Of a DNA stretch of 64,000 nucleotides, positions 1-12,900 are shown piece by piece. A program made the translations under genes and the position numbers. The notes under the pieces are model-generated. The model was given only the letters and a program-made list of their open reading frames with translations. It made no database searches and was not told the DNA's origin. Numbering within the stretch: the first letter of the stretch is position 1; each line of letters starts with the position of its first letter. Origin of the DNA: Fasciolopsis buskii (Eukaryota; Platyhelminthes; Trematoda; Plagiorchiida; Fasciolidae); assembly GCA_008360955.1 (NCBI GenBank), contig LUCM01004266.1:71171-135170 (forward strand). The letters run 5' to 3'.

Positions 1-3000
1 ACTGAGGTGTTGTCTGGTTCTCGAAGAACGAGATTGCCGAGTTCACATTAGTAGAAACGTTTATTCAAGCATACATTCACTCCAGCACATATTCGGTGAT
101 GTCGGAGCACTCTGGACAACGCTATCAAATCGACTTATTGGATTGGGAGTTTTTGGAAATCACATCAGTTAATCCTAAATTCCCAGCGAATTAATTGAAA
201 TTTTTATTGGTCTGGTTTTCGTTCAAACTTCCGCAAATAGATTTGAGAATTTTTTTCCGTATGATCGCATGTAGCTCAAAAAGGTAAAAGCAATAAAAGG
301 ATTACAGCTCCCAATAACGGGCTGCTTTTTGGCATCACTTGTCACGGATTAGGATGTGATAGAATCGGTTTTATTTTGAATCTATGGCCTCGATTTGCGA
401 TGTTTTTGGAACTGGGATGATTGTAATTTTTGTTGCTTTAGATTATCTAGATTGGCGTCAGCTACTGGCTATCACAGCTTGCTCGCATATTCGTATTAAC
501 AGTACTTTTACTCCCATTGGCAAGTCGTACGGTAATTAGTCTAAATAGGCAAATGTTTTCCTCAGGTGTATTCGGGAATTCATCTAACACTGAGCCTATC
601 GTGAAATTAGAAAACGCACACAATCAAGGACAAGTTTCACGCTCCACCCACCATCAATCGACCAAAATTGATTGTCCTGTCCACTCCCATCATTCCTCCT
701 GAGTTGATAAAGCAATCATTATGGGCCTAGTGAGCGGTCAGTTGTCTTATCGATATACAGTGAGCAATCGACGCTTGTACTTGATTAGGTAACTTCAATA
801 TTGATAATCATCGCACATGTTTAGATGGAATAATTATTAACAGAATGCGAAGTACACATCGCATGTCCCAGGTCGCCTTAGTTGAATAAATGGGTTCATT
901 TGACAAACAATTAATCCACCACTAAATCCTTATTCGAAATCCTATTGATGAATGGTTCCTTTACGTCTGGGATGTAGTTGCTGCACACACGACTGCAGCT
1001 CGTTTCGTCTGCATGTGTTTGCTATATGTTTCATTCCTAACCGTGGCCCGAAATAAAACAAAAAATCCAAGTTATCGAAGTTACCACCAATTAAACTTGT
1101 TCTGTCGCATATTGGCGATTTTCCAGTGGTCCCTGCTTATTAATAAGAAGGTTGTTGATTTCATTCGCAGGTAGTCACTAGTTTCAGGGGCATCTTCATC
1201 CTTCTCCGAAAAATATTCATTCGGCACAAGTGTTTTATTTAAATCTAGGTTCAAACTGCTTTCTAAGTTCATCTGTTCAGACTTCATGGGGGTCGTTTGT
1301 AGCTGAGTCCGATTAACTTGCCTCAGGTAAACTTATTAAAGTTAGCAACTTTAGTTAAAATATCAAACTGCTTTTTAGTGTTCCCCGACCCGCATTCGAT
1401 CAAAAGCAAAAAGCGAGGGTAACCCTGTACATGTGCATTCCCACCCATTTGTGTGCTTCGTGGAAGTACATTTGAAACCAGACGGAATCCAAATTTCTGT
1501 GAACTTTGCGGACAATCTGACAGTTGGGTAACAGAAAATTACACCGTACTTTACAATCTACGGAAAACAGTCATTTTGTTTTGCGATTATGCCAAATGCA
1601 ACTCTTCCACAACTATCCGCAAGTGGACAATCTGTATCCGATGCTAGTGCTCGCTGAGCTTGGTATATGACTCACTGTGATGAACTAACAGGCAAACAAA
1701 GACGAGAGGTTTTACAATCAAAGTTAATTGTAAAATTTGCCTTGAGAAAGACTATCCACGGTAGTCGAAACGTTGGCCCATTACATTTACCAACAACGCT
1801 GTTATTAACATTATATCATTCACGAAGACGAGAAGTACTGTGAAAGTCACTTTCTGCCTTTGAACGAATCGCTTACGCATACACACGCACATTTACAACT
1901 TTGTCCGTGCGGAGAAAACCGGTGACTGTTAATCAATTGGATAAGAAAAATTAGCCCTTGAGAGCTCTTGCCGACTTCAGGCTTCGCTCATTAGTTTGCG
2001 CGACTGGGATTGCAGCGACAAATTACGGTCTTGTATTTTCGATCAGTGATCGCTACGTAAAGTTTTGAGTATTTTAAAGTTATCAATTCAAATTAAAAGA
2101 CCGAACTGTACCTAAAATAACTGACTACAAGATTAACTGATAGGTATTTTTGCTTTGGTAAACACCTAAGAATTCCAGTAAAATATCCGACCTCTTAAAG
2201 TTAGTCCCTTAACCAAATCAGAAAAGGGGACATTTTGAAACAGGTAAACCAATCGTGTTCAAGCGGTTTACACCGTCGCATTTTGTTCAGAAGATCGCGA
2301 GACTGACATCTATCGTTGGCCAATTTCCTACTGGCCAATCATGTGGCCTCTGCTGCCAGTTTTCTGAATCGTTGTCCATTTGTTACATGAAAAGCAGTAT
2401 CATTAACTGCCAAGACTTAAGATGATCCACAACGGGTTCAATTAATGTCCATAACAAAACACTTGACATTTAATTGGAAAGTCGTACTCACCAGCTTTTA
2501 CTCTAAAGAACTAACGGGATCAGGTAGGGTGAACCTTCTGACGCTTTGCGATATTGTTTTTGGATGATTTTTAAACCATTGTGATTGTCATTAAATGGCG
2601 GGTGGGGTTAAGATTACTCAATAAGAAAACCATTAAGACAACCAAGCTTCGCAAATTGTCGTTCTGATATTCAGCTAGTAGTGTAACATCATTTTGAGGA
2701 ATAACCTTCACCAATGGACTTTGGTTGAAATTGGCAGTTTGTTTGGCAAGGGAGGTACAAAGTCACTAAGTCACATTAAGCCAAAGTCAATTATAACCGA
2801 GATTTTTCGTCCAAAAGCCAATCGTGAAAGTTGTGGAGACGAGCAATGTAGCGTTTATTTGTCCAAATGCGAGCAAACTGGAATTAACCGTAAAAAGAAC
2901 AGAACAGTACACTTTCTATCACGCCGAGCAGTGGTTGTTTTTGGTGAATTTATCTAAGGTTGTTCGTTCATTTGCACTTCTCGAAGAAATGCCGTGCTCA

Positions 3001-3806
3001 CATTTTCTTGTCATCATCACCGGAGTGGCATGAGGCAAGAATCTGCTCTACTTCAAATAAAACTGCAAATAAAATACGGGAACAACTTGCGACGTCCCCC
3101 GATTGATGTCTTAATCTGCGACAAAACGCAGGTTCCAAGTAATTTGCTCCCTTGTTTTGAGGGTGACTTCATCTATTCACCTATTTCCTGAGACTATCCA
3201 TCTTGAATGCCTTAAACTAAAGTACTTCAATTTTTTATCAGTTTTAGAAATGAAGTTGAGCACTTTATGGAAAACGGGAAAAACATTCGTCTTAGACAGA
3301 AGTGGAAAAGACATTACGGTTGCTGTGACCTGATACCCTCAGCCGCGAAAAAATCACGCAATATGCTCATATTTATTTAATCTAAGGTGGTTTTTTCTCG
3401 GCGTATGATGGTAAAAACAACCGGATTTTGGCACGCACTGGTTAGTTTGCGGTTTTCTGAAACATGAAAAGGCGGAAGAACTAAATAAGGGTCATAATGC
3501 ATTGGTTATGAAATATACAACAAGTTGGTGGACCTTTATCTTAAAATAAGTCAGCGGTCTATGACTGACCGATCAGTGTGTGAACAATATTTGTTCGAAG
3601 AAACTTAGCAAAACGACAAGTATATAGGTAATATTGATTAGCGAGAATCAATGTATTTTTCCTTTGATTTGAAAGTGTATGGTTATTCTGTTTTTCCCCT
3701 ATTACATCTTAGAGTGTGTCAGTAAAGCCCTAGTGAATAAATTTCAAAATTATTTATACCTTGCTACTGACGTTTTGTTTTGAATCACCCTCTGCTTCCG
3801 CCGCAG
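1..3806. other. Intronic or upstream sequence, no exon recognised
   Basis: It precedes the first visible ABCG exon. I looked for Walker B, D-loop and HQPS-type sequence and saw none, so the previous exon is probably outside the window. Apart from the repeat at 1.70-1.82 kb I see nothing. Open frames at 517, 1081, 1453 and 2694-3191 show no family resemblance. Confidence 0.6.
1695..1825 (+). repeat. Partial copy of the hammerhead-like palindromic repeat
   Basis: It contains TTGCCTTGAGAAAGACTATC, CACGGTAGTCGAAACGTTGG, CATTTACCAACAAC and the end TTATTAACATTATATCATTC. It matches the right arm of the 23.5-kb palindrome. The left arm is mostly missing (only a short TTTACAATCAAAGTTAATTG remains). 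Confidence 0.75.
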
Positions 3807-3921
3807 TTATACTTCCTTGCCGAAGGTCACTGCATCTATCGGGGCCCCGTCAACTGTTTGGTGCCGTATCTTGCTTCACAGGACCTTGTGTGCCCGTCGT
3901 ACCACAATCCAGCCGACTATT
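3807..3921 (+). CDS. ABCG1-like exon: end of nucleotide-binding domain
   Basis: The acceptor is cttccgccgcag before 3807 and the donor is GTAAGT at 3922. It encodes 38 residues plus one base, starting [13 protein letters not shown] and ending [10 protein letters not shown]. This matches the ABCG stretch after the H-loop, where LYxLxxGxCIYRG is followed by an HNPAD(F/Y) motif. The exon ends in phase 1 with T, which joins TT at 13730 to make Phe. A longer open frame over the same bases in another frame is a shadow. Confidence 0.93.
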
Positions 3922-6900
3922 GTAAGTCATTGCCTAGTTTTTAATAACATTGTGTTTTATGCGAAGAGAGCGACTCTTATCAGAGTAAGACAACGTATAA
4001 ATCCGGTCGAAAATGGTCATGTGAACTCAGAAAGCCTGGGTTGTATGACGGAAAAACAACGCGGTGGGTTGCAATCCGCGTAATTTTATTATCGAAAATT
4101 GTCACTAATTGGTCGACACGGGATGATTACACGTTTAAGGGTTACTCGTACAATTCAGCTGCAGTGGTAATGAAACTACGTTGATTGCCTACCAACTTGC
4201 GCATGCGAATTCAATGATTTAAAAGACTGGTCTTTGGTTCTTTCGGAGATTCATTTCTTAGTCCAGTGAAGCTGTTGGTTTGATCAGTCAAGAAGTTTTT
4301 GTGTATCTCGCCATTTACTACGTACGCGAAATATACCTATATCAGGACAGGCCGAGAGATATTGCAGAAGATAAACTGAGTGACACTTGTAAAAAATGGT
4401 GCTGCGCATTGTCAACTACGATTCTGATTGGTTAAGTAATCCACGTGAGCAAATGAAAAACTGTTTTTTTTTGCTGGAAGCATGCATTGGAAAATCAAGC
4501 GCGAATAGCTAGGCGGTGTTCGGTTGCCTTATGTGTCGGAGGAAAAATATCTATAATCCCGCACATATCTAAGAGTGAACCTCTGTAAAGCAAAGAATGC
4601 TAAATGAAACGGAATCATTCTTTCTTCGAACCTTAAATGGTCGCGCTCGGGACAGTAGACAATGTATTCAACGTTGTGGATGAGTGATGCATTTTCTAGC
4701 ATTGACTTTAAATCTCAGCTATTCTCATCTGGATGACTAGTATCATGTGGATGGAACTTTAATCTGGTTGAATGTTGTTTTCTACATTTCCCAATGTTGA
4801 TCATTTGCTCTTCATCCAGAGCAGAACAACGTATGTGAAAATTCTTCTTAGTCGGGCCATATCAGTAAGAGCTGTTTTGTTCCGAAGTTGCCTTTTAAAT
4901 CTTGAAAAGTTAATCATTTCAGTTAAAAGAAAATTTTATGAAAAATCTCTCACACTGCCTTTTTTGTAATGTAACGTTTCGGGCTAATGATGGACACGGT
5001 GTTCTGTTGCTCAGAAAATTATTATTTCATCTTCCGGTCCCTTAAACTTGAAAAGTGACGATGAGTTCTAAGGCTACAGCATAACTGTCTCTGTTTGAAT
5101 GTTGGGAGGTATTATAAGTCCAAAGTGAAAGTGACGGTGTGGGAGTATGTGTCTACTCCCTATAATCGGCGATATTTCTTGTGAATAATGCACTAGTTAT
5201 TAATCTTTTGCTATGATTAAAATACGAGATTTGCGTAGATTGGAAGACGTTGTAAGGTGGCTGTGTGATCAAACTAATGTTGCTCGTGGATGAATATATG
5301 CAACTATCTCTTCACATTGTTCGGATCACATTGCGCTCATCGGTGACAGTAACCTATCCAACTAAATAGTATCCCGTATACGTTAGAGTGAAAAACGGGC
5401 TCAGATAAACATCTTTGAATAAGGTAGGCGAAATTCTTTAACGGTGCGACGAACCACAAAAGCACGATTCTTTGCGCTCAGCTCTCGTCATCAATGAATA
5501 AATGAGCTACCTCACTACCTTATTTTGAACCAAGGTATAGCTTTCCTCAAGTTTGCGTCAAATTCACATGTAAATCAAGACTCGACCAAGCGAGACTTTT
5601 GGTCATTCATCATTCAGTTCTCTGGGCAGATGATGGCTCTCATATACAAGCATATATGCTTACGGGATTTCTTCTCCAAACCGAGCTGATAACCTGCTGA
5701 AATAATTCGATAGTTTCTGAGGTTGTTATGGTAGTTTTTGAAACCATTCTTGCAATGGTCAGAGGTCTTGTAGCCGTCGTCATCTAGGCCTGATTAATTT
5801 TGTTCGTGCTTATAGCTCTTTCATAAACAGGTGTGCATCTTCCATTACTTAAATTTAGATTAGCGCCCCGTGTACCTTGTTATCAAATTGCGTTTGTGCA
5901 ACAAGTAAACTGATGTTGATGCCAAAAGTAACTTTGCATGCTGTTGGGTTTGCATTCGTAATAGTACTCCCATGAAGGTGATTTTAGGCCTAAATGCATA
6001 CGATTTACTCGCAAACTGTTCCCGCCTCACCCAAACGTCTTCTAATCTGTACCGATCTCGCTTGAACCAAGAAGTTAGGACACGTGGCAGGGTAACTGAG
6101 CGCAGGTAAGCCTTTACCAGGTAATTGAAATGGAAAGGACGTTTTGCTGAATGAAATTCTTTAGTCCTCATAATGGGAATCGGGATATCTTAGTTTTATA
6201 AAGTGAATGTCTATTTTTGTCTGCCCTACGCACTGCAAATTTAAAGGAAGAAAATTAGTCTTATACACAAGCCGTCCAAAAATGCCCTTTTGGGAGAAAC
6301 CGCCCAAATTTCGTGCGAGCTGCAGGACCAGTTTGCGGCCTTCTTTGAAGTCACTTTGGACACTTGACAACCGTAATCGGTTATATTTGTCTTAGACAGT
6401 AATGTGAGCGATAATCAGCTGGTTTCGCTCTTGTTGGCGGTGCGCACTTGAGATTTTTAATGCTTGCCTCTTGGCCTGGATGGCTCACACTTGAAAAGAC
6501 AACTAGGCTAGTACATGAGTCACAAGAGACCATTATTGACATTCCATGCTGGAGAGTGAGTGAGTAAACACGACATGTTTACCATCAGTTGAGTGTTACA
6601 ACAGAAAGCAAATAAAAACAGGTAATAGTTCGTCGAATTCCCCCTCTCTTATGAAGGTCTGCATTTCCATTGTTGCTCGTCATTCGTTGTTTGTGAAAAC
6701 CAAATAGTGTCTCCCTCGACCTGATGCTGTATAATGTACAAAACCAGCTGAGGGAATTTGAGAAACTACATTCCTCGGTTCATAAATTCTATTACATTTG
6801 ATTTGTTCATTTTGCATGATAAATAAAGGAAATATTTTATCACTTAATTAGGTAAATCCACTCGAACGATTTCAGTTCAACTTTGTTTACACAACTAATA

Positions 6901-9900
6901 ATGTGCTCTTGTTTTGCCTGCTGCTTTGTGTGAGGTAGAAATCAGTGACCCCTGAACACAAGGACTATAGGGAATCAAAATGTTTTTTATGCAAGATAGC
7001 TACTGAATGTGATATTGGGCCATATCCCCTAGTCTACGACCGATATGTTAGCGACCTTATGGATTCCAGCCTAGCAATATAACTCGATCTACTCGGAACA
7101 GTTCACCAATTAAGATTTTCCCACCTTTTCGCCGCATCATAGGTTGCCCACCCTGACACACCCAGCCACAACCCATCGGGGTAGTCGCTCTGTGGACATA
7201 AGCAACACCTGCCCCAACCACCCTAATCGACCCAACTTGAGAGCCTAATCGATTGCAACAGTTCTTTGATCTGATACTCTACACCAAATCTAAGCATGGA
7301 TATTAAAATTATCCTACTATCGTCTTTCAGTACTACGAAAGCGTCGGTGTTCAAACGCCAACAGTTTTCGGACATCTGTCCGCAGTGGTAACGCATAGGG
7401 CGGATCTTACTGTTGCAGTAGAAACTCACCTTCCATTCAATAAACAAGATGTCAAGTCGGAACCATGAACGCCTATTTCCTGAATGCCAGTCGGGTCCTA
7501 TGTACATGAAATGACCAAGTACTGAAGGGTATCCATTTTCCTCAACTCTACTTCTGCAAGAATAAAGTTCGTCTTTGGCCCAAACAAGTCCTGTGAAAAA
7601 ATTTCACATTGAAGGTGTAAAGCGCATCGCAAACATAGCCACACCAGCCTTCAGACTATCGAGGAAAGTTCAAAGCTTATCTGGGTCTATACTCAGAATC
7701 ATTACATCTCCCGGAAATTCTAAATCAGGCTTTTCACACACATACTGGGCAGGTAAATGAATTTCCCGGACGAACTTCACTGAGAGGCGGCGCCAAAGAA
7801 CTGCACAATTGACTGAGCACGTTGACGTCATTATTCACTTCTCATATTTGTCATCTTGCAAACGTCCTCAATGCGCTACAATGTTGGTGTTATTCAATAA
7901 CTGTGTAATCATGTTATTGCCGAAAGGCGTTGATTGACACCGATTTATCCCAAGTGGTTAAAAACAAGGTGTTATGAAAGACCAGTGTTATATGAACAGA
8001 CCGACATAAACACCGCCGAATCGGTCCACCGCAACAAAATTCTCAGCGTTATCCTTTTGGGTTTTGATCATCTATTTCATTTTAATTAATTTCGAGGCTG
8101 AAGCAAGTTCTGTAAAGAAATCAAATGTGGGAAAATTCTCTGCAGTGCCGCGCTCGCCGCGACAATTAAACTATTCAGCAGAAATCTGTTTACTAGCAGT
8201 ATTCGGAAACGTAAAACTGTAGACAGGTATTTGCATTGAACATCGTGGCTAACTAATCGACCAGTCCACGCAAAAATGTTGTCGCAGCATCAGCTCACGA
8301 CTAGTGAGTATTTTTTAAATAGCTCCACGACTGGGAGGAAATCAGTCATTCAGGCGAATAACTAACATGGCAACTCAATGCCACTGGCAACGTCGTTCTC
8401 GGACTGGACAGAGGCAAACTGGGTTGTTCTGTGGGTGGATCGACGATACGTTCTACGTAGTTTTTATAAAGAAAAAAGGGAAGAAACGTCTGATCTGATC
8501 TGACCTCGTCAATCGACAGTCAAGTTTATCTCCAGTTCCCGCTAACTCTAGTGAAGAAACTCAAGTTGAGCAGACGATAAGCTCGTTCAATAATCAAAAT
8601 CGAATTGCTTGAATGGGTCTTGAGTGATCAAAACTCACTGATCAATTCTTCTGAGTTGATTTGGCCCATCATTACTCATTGATTTTCTCACGCGTTGTCT
8701 TCGCTCACGCCATCGATTGATGCAGTCGGTGCGATGTCTTCGCAGAAGTGTCCATTATTGACCAGAATAATGGATAAGCCGAAACGAACCCCCACTACCC
8801 GTTGCGTGCACATTCAGATTTCGGATTTTAACAACAGAGAGGCCAGCGAAAAGCATTTCCAAAGAAGTTTTCTTTCACGACAGTCTCGACTGCCCATCAG
8901 TATATCCTTGGCTTCATGATATATTCCGTCTAAAGTAAGTCGCTTATGAAACCGTGCAAATTAGAACTATCTCCTCAGGGTAGAAATCAATTTTGGGTTA
9001 AAAAAATAATCATTCCTCATTTGATCGCTGGAGACCCTCTTTATCGAATCGATTATAGAAAGTTGAAAGACTTTGTAAAAGTGATTTTCTGAGAAATTTA
9101 CGGTTCTAGAATTCGGTTAAATCTATATTGGTGGATGCTTTTTTCGCTAGCTTACAATTAACCATACCCATTTTCGTGAAACCCTTGACTACTACCATTA
9201 GGCTTGCATGAAATTTCATGAAAAATATAACAATTAAGTGAATGATACTTAATGATACTTATTGCTATTACGGCTGATGAAAGCAGTCAACGTTTTCACG
9301 ATGGAAGAGCTAAACGACGAAATTCAGTGACTTCAGTAGCAGATTGAATTCAAATCCACTCATAGATGCAGTTCGCACTTCAGTACCGTTTGTGTCCTAT
9401 CATCTAAGCCGCCAAGTCATGCCGAATGATGTTCGAGTGTGTTTTTTTAGCTTCACCGGTTAGTCGTCGGAGTCAAATTTTATATTGGTCATAAATGCTA
9501 ACTAGCATTAAACAACGAGACAAGCCCGTGGATCTAAGCAGGTGGTTGCATGTTGCTTAATTGACAAGCTCTGCAAATGATGGTCCAATTACAAAAGAAT
9601 CAAAATTGTGATTGTTTTGTGTCTGCGTACACTGGGTCACTAATCGAAGGATGTGTGAGTTGCCCGAAAATCCCTCCTGGCGGCCTCGCAGCTCCCTTGA
9701 TAGAACGTGCGTTGAACAACAATGCGGGTTGCGTTAATGTGTGCGTTCGAATAGCGATGTTATCAATGGCATTTCACATTTAGTTTGTGTAACTGATCAG
9801 ATGTCCTAGACAGTACTGTATACTCTCACGGCGGTCAAATATCAGTCTTCTTCCTCCGCATCGGTGCCGTTTTCATCATCCACCAAACCGCGGGAGTAAC

Positions 9901-12900
9901 ATTTCACCATACCCTCTCAATCCAGATTTCTTGCCTTATGGTTCTGGCTGTTGTCGTTGTTGTTGTTATTTTTGTGACAGTACGAGCAGCGGCTGCACAC
10001 TCCATCACAATATTTGTGCCACTATTACCACCACCACCAATGGTGCTGCCAAGTCTATTGCTACTGCCTATCATAATACAATGAATCTCTTGTGCTGATA
10101 GTCCTGAAACCGTAGCGCCATTGTTTTTCAATACAGAATGTGCACTCAGCCAACATTTTAGTGTTCACAGCATAAGTACAGTAGAAGTAGTAAATGCTCT
10201 TTGAAAAAACGGTTAACTCCAAAAAACAGGAGGGAGGAAACGGAGAAATCTTAATCCATTCGGTTTTTTGGAAAGTGATCAGTATCTCTGAAGTATCTTT
10301 TAATATAAAATGTGAATGGCTAAGTGTTTCACTTAAGTTTATCCTGGTCTATTTTCCTCAGTTGCAAATAAAGATCCTGGGGTTCCTGAGTAAGCGCATA
10401 TTTTAGGCACACATAATGTGACTAATACAGAAAAGCCACCGAGTTCAATTTCATTATCTTCTAATTAAAGTAGAAAATATTTGCATCCGTTGTGGTGTCA
10501 GTACATAGCCCGCTTTTTGGTGTCACCTGGTTCATTATGATTGACGTCTGGTTCTAAGGTGTCTGTGGAAAAACTCGTAGACTAATGCATCACAGTCAGT
10601 GAATCAGTCTCTCGTTAACCATTTCTGGATAGAAGAACAACTTGTTTTCTGTAGTTTTTGCAGCACCCTACCAATACTTGAAACCAGACTCTTCAGTTCC
10701 CATAAACAAATTGTCGTAGTTTGAAAGAAGGCAGATTAAAATATTTGAGATTTGGTATTAATAATATGATACCTGTTGTGGTTAAAAGCGGCAACGTATA
10801 GGAGTTTGTTTCAAAGTCTTGCCTGAAGGTCGACAAACTTTAGCCACCTCCAGATATAGAAAGTATTTATGTTGAATCGCATATATTACTAACAGATATA
10901 AATGTTCACTGTTTTCCATGTACATCTCGTGAAAGTCCTCTAGGTGCTGCACATCGGTTGTATCGTTGTATGTGATCATATTCTAACCGGAGTCATCTGG
11001 GGTAAAGAACTGACAACCCATGGCTCACGTTATCGGTTCATGCGACTATCGGTCCTCTAGAACTGCCCTAAAAAATACGAGTAATTGTAATTGTTTTGCA
11101 ATATGACCAAATGTGTAACTCGCTCCCTGACTTTTTCCTGAATATTTTATCCGAGGATTATCTAAATCTAGGTGATTCGCTCGTGCACCGCCTTCCCTGT
11201 ATCTGCATTTTTATATACATCTAGCCAATTGAACCAGTTTGTTGAACCATTCTTTATTTCTATTTCACGTAATTCAGTCGCTTGCTATACTGATTCATCT
11301 GTCCTTTCATTCCCGGCATCGATTGCTCGACAGAGTCAGTCCCTTTGAGGGGGATCGTTATTCCCATGTGATGTGTTAGTACACGATAGTAGCCTGAGCA
11401 TTTGTTCATTCGTTCAGATCACTTCACCATGCGCAGTTACACGCACGCTTCTTGCCGTTTAGCTTTATGGTAAACCTCTGCTTTTCTCACCTGATCGGTC
11501 TGAACTAAACAAACGGGGACCCTGTATGCAGCCATGCGGATAACACATCCATACACGCACTAAAGTGTACACATACAATCACACGCACACAACGGAACGT
11601 ATCCACAGTGCGTTCCTGACAGTGTGACGGTCAAATTAACCTACTAGGCAGTGAATAGCAAGAGCGATAAAACACGTTATCCTGGATGTCAATGATATGA
11701 TTTTGATGACGAATTCAAGTAATATGTTGCAGCTTACCTCCGTAAATACCCCAGAATTAGTTGTATCCACTGTGGTTCACAAATTAAGTGAATCTTCCGG
11801 TAGACAGGTAACAACAGTACAGGAGCAACTGGTGAACAGCAGTTCCCAGAATATCATATGAGCAAAAGCGTATATTATTGGTTTGATGGATATGCTGTAA
11901 GAATATTTCATGGGTTTGTAGTGTTGTTTTGATTTCAATGCGCTCCGGTATTGCAGAAAAGTCTGGAAAGACCCTCGATTCACTGGACTAGGATGACTAG
12001 ATCCTAATTCTGCGAAGGGTTTTATCAAGGATTCAAACCACAACCAGAGAAGGACAACACTAGATTGGACGGTACTTGCGAAGGCCAACCACCTGCCCTG
12101 GGACTACGTGATGTTAGTAATCGCGCCTTTGCATCAAATGAACGCTAGCCGCACTTCATGGGTATTAGCAACAGGAACAACCTATGTCATCAAAGGATCG
12201 ATTTGTAATAATAATATAGAAACGAGTAAAACGCAGTTTACGTTGTGTACCAGTCGCCCATAGGTTGAACAGATGACTTGGTGAATAATTGGTCAGCTCT
12301 AACCCCTTTTCGGGAGCCATGAAGCAGATATGAGGTCGGTCGGGATTTCACAATGATGTTTACACTTCACTTGCGTGTCAAGAAATGAGTTGATTTTTGG
12401 GAATTCATTCGAAAGAAACAGAATAAAGTTTATTAGCCGCCTTAAAATCCGATCCCTCCTGCTTTCAAAAGAATGTCACACAAGGAACAAATGAGAACAA
12501 ACCGATTATTTGGTGAGCTGAATCGATTGGTGCGGTCACTGTTTAGGTGAACTCAACAGAGGTGTGTTTCGACAGAGTGGTTGACTTAACAAGATGGGTG
12601 TTGTGGCAGAATCCAAAGTATTGAGTTCGTATGGAATTTTTTAGTACTATAGTATTGGACGTGTTCAAAATTTTCAGCTTGATGAACATCGTCTGGAGGC
12701 GGCTTCAGACAGTCTTCTTTGTATGCAACTATTTGGTCGTCCACTGTGAAGATATCTTGCACGTGAATAGCAAATCACACTGAAGCTTACTGGTGCCCAC
12801 GTAACTGTCGGATAACAGGACGTTTTTCTCACTGAGGTATTTTGAATAGCGGTTGAGCCTCATTGCGTCTTGTGAATTATGCGGCTTTTACGCTGTCGAC

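Noticed and set aside
3817..4083. 88-residue open frame at the first ABCG exon
   Set aside because: It is a shadow. The ABCG residues are in a different frame from 3,807 and the exon ends at 3,921.
9904..10131. Thr- and Gly-rich minus-strand frame
   Set aside because: It is produced by trinucleotide runs, with no splice context or domain.
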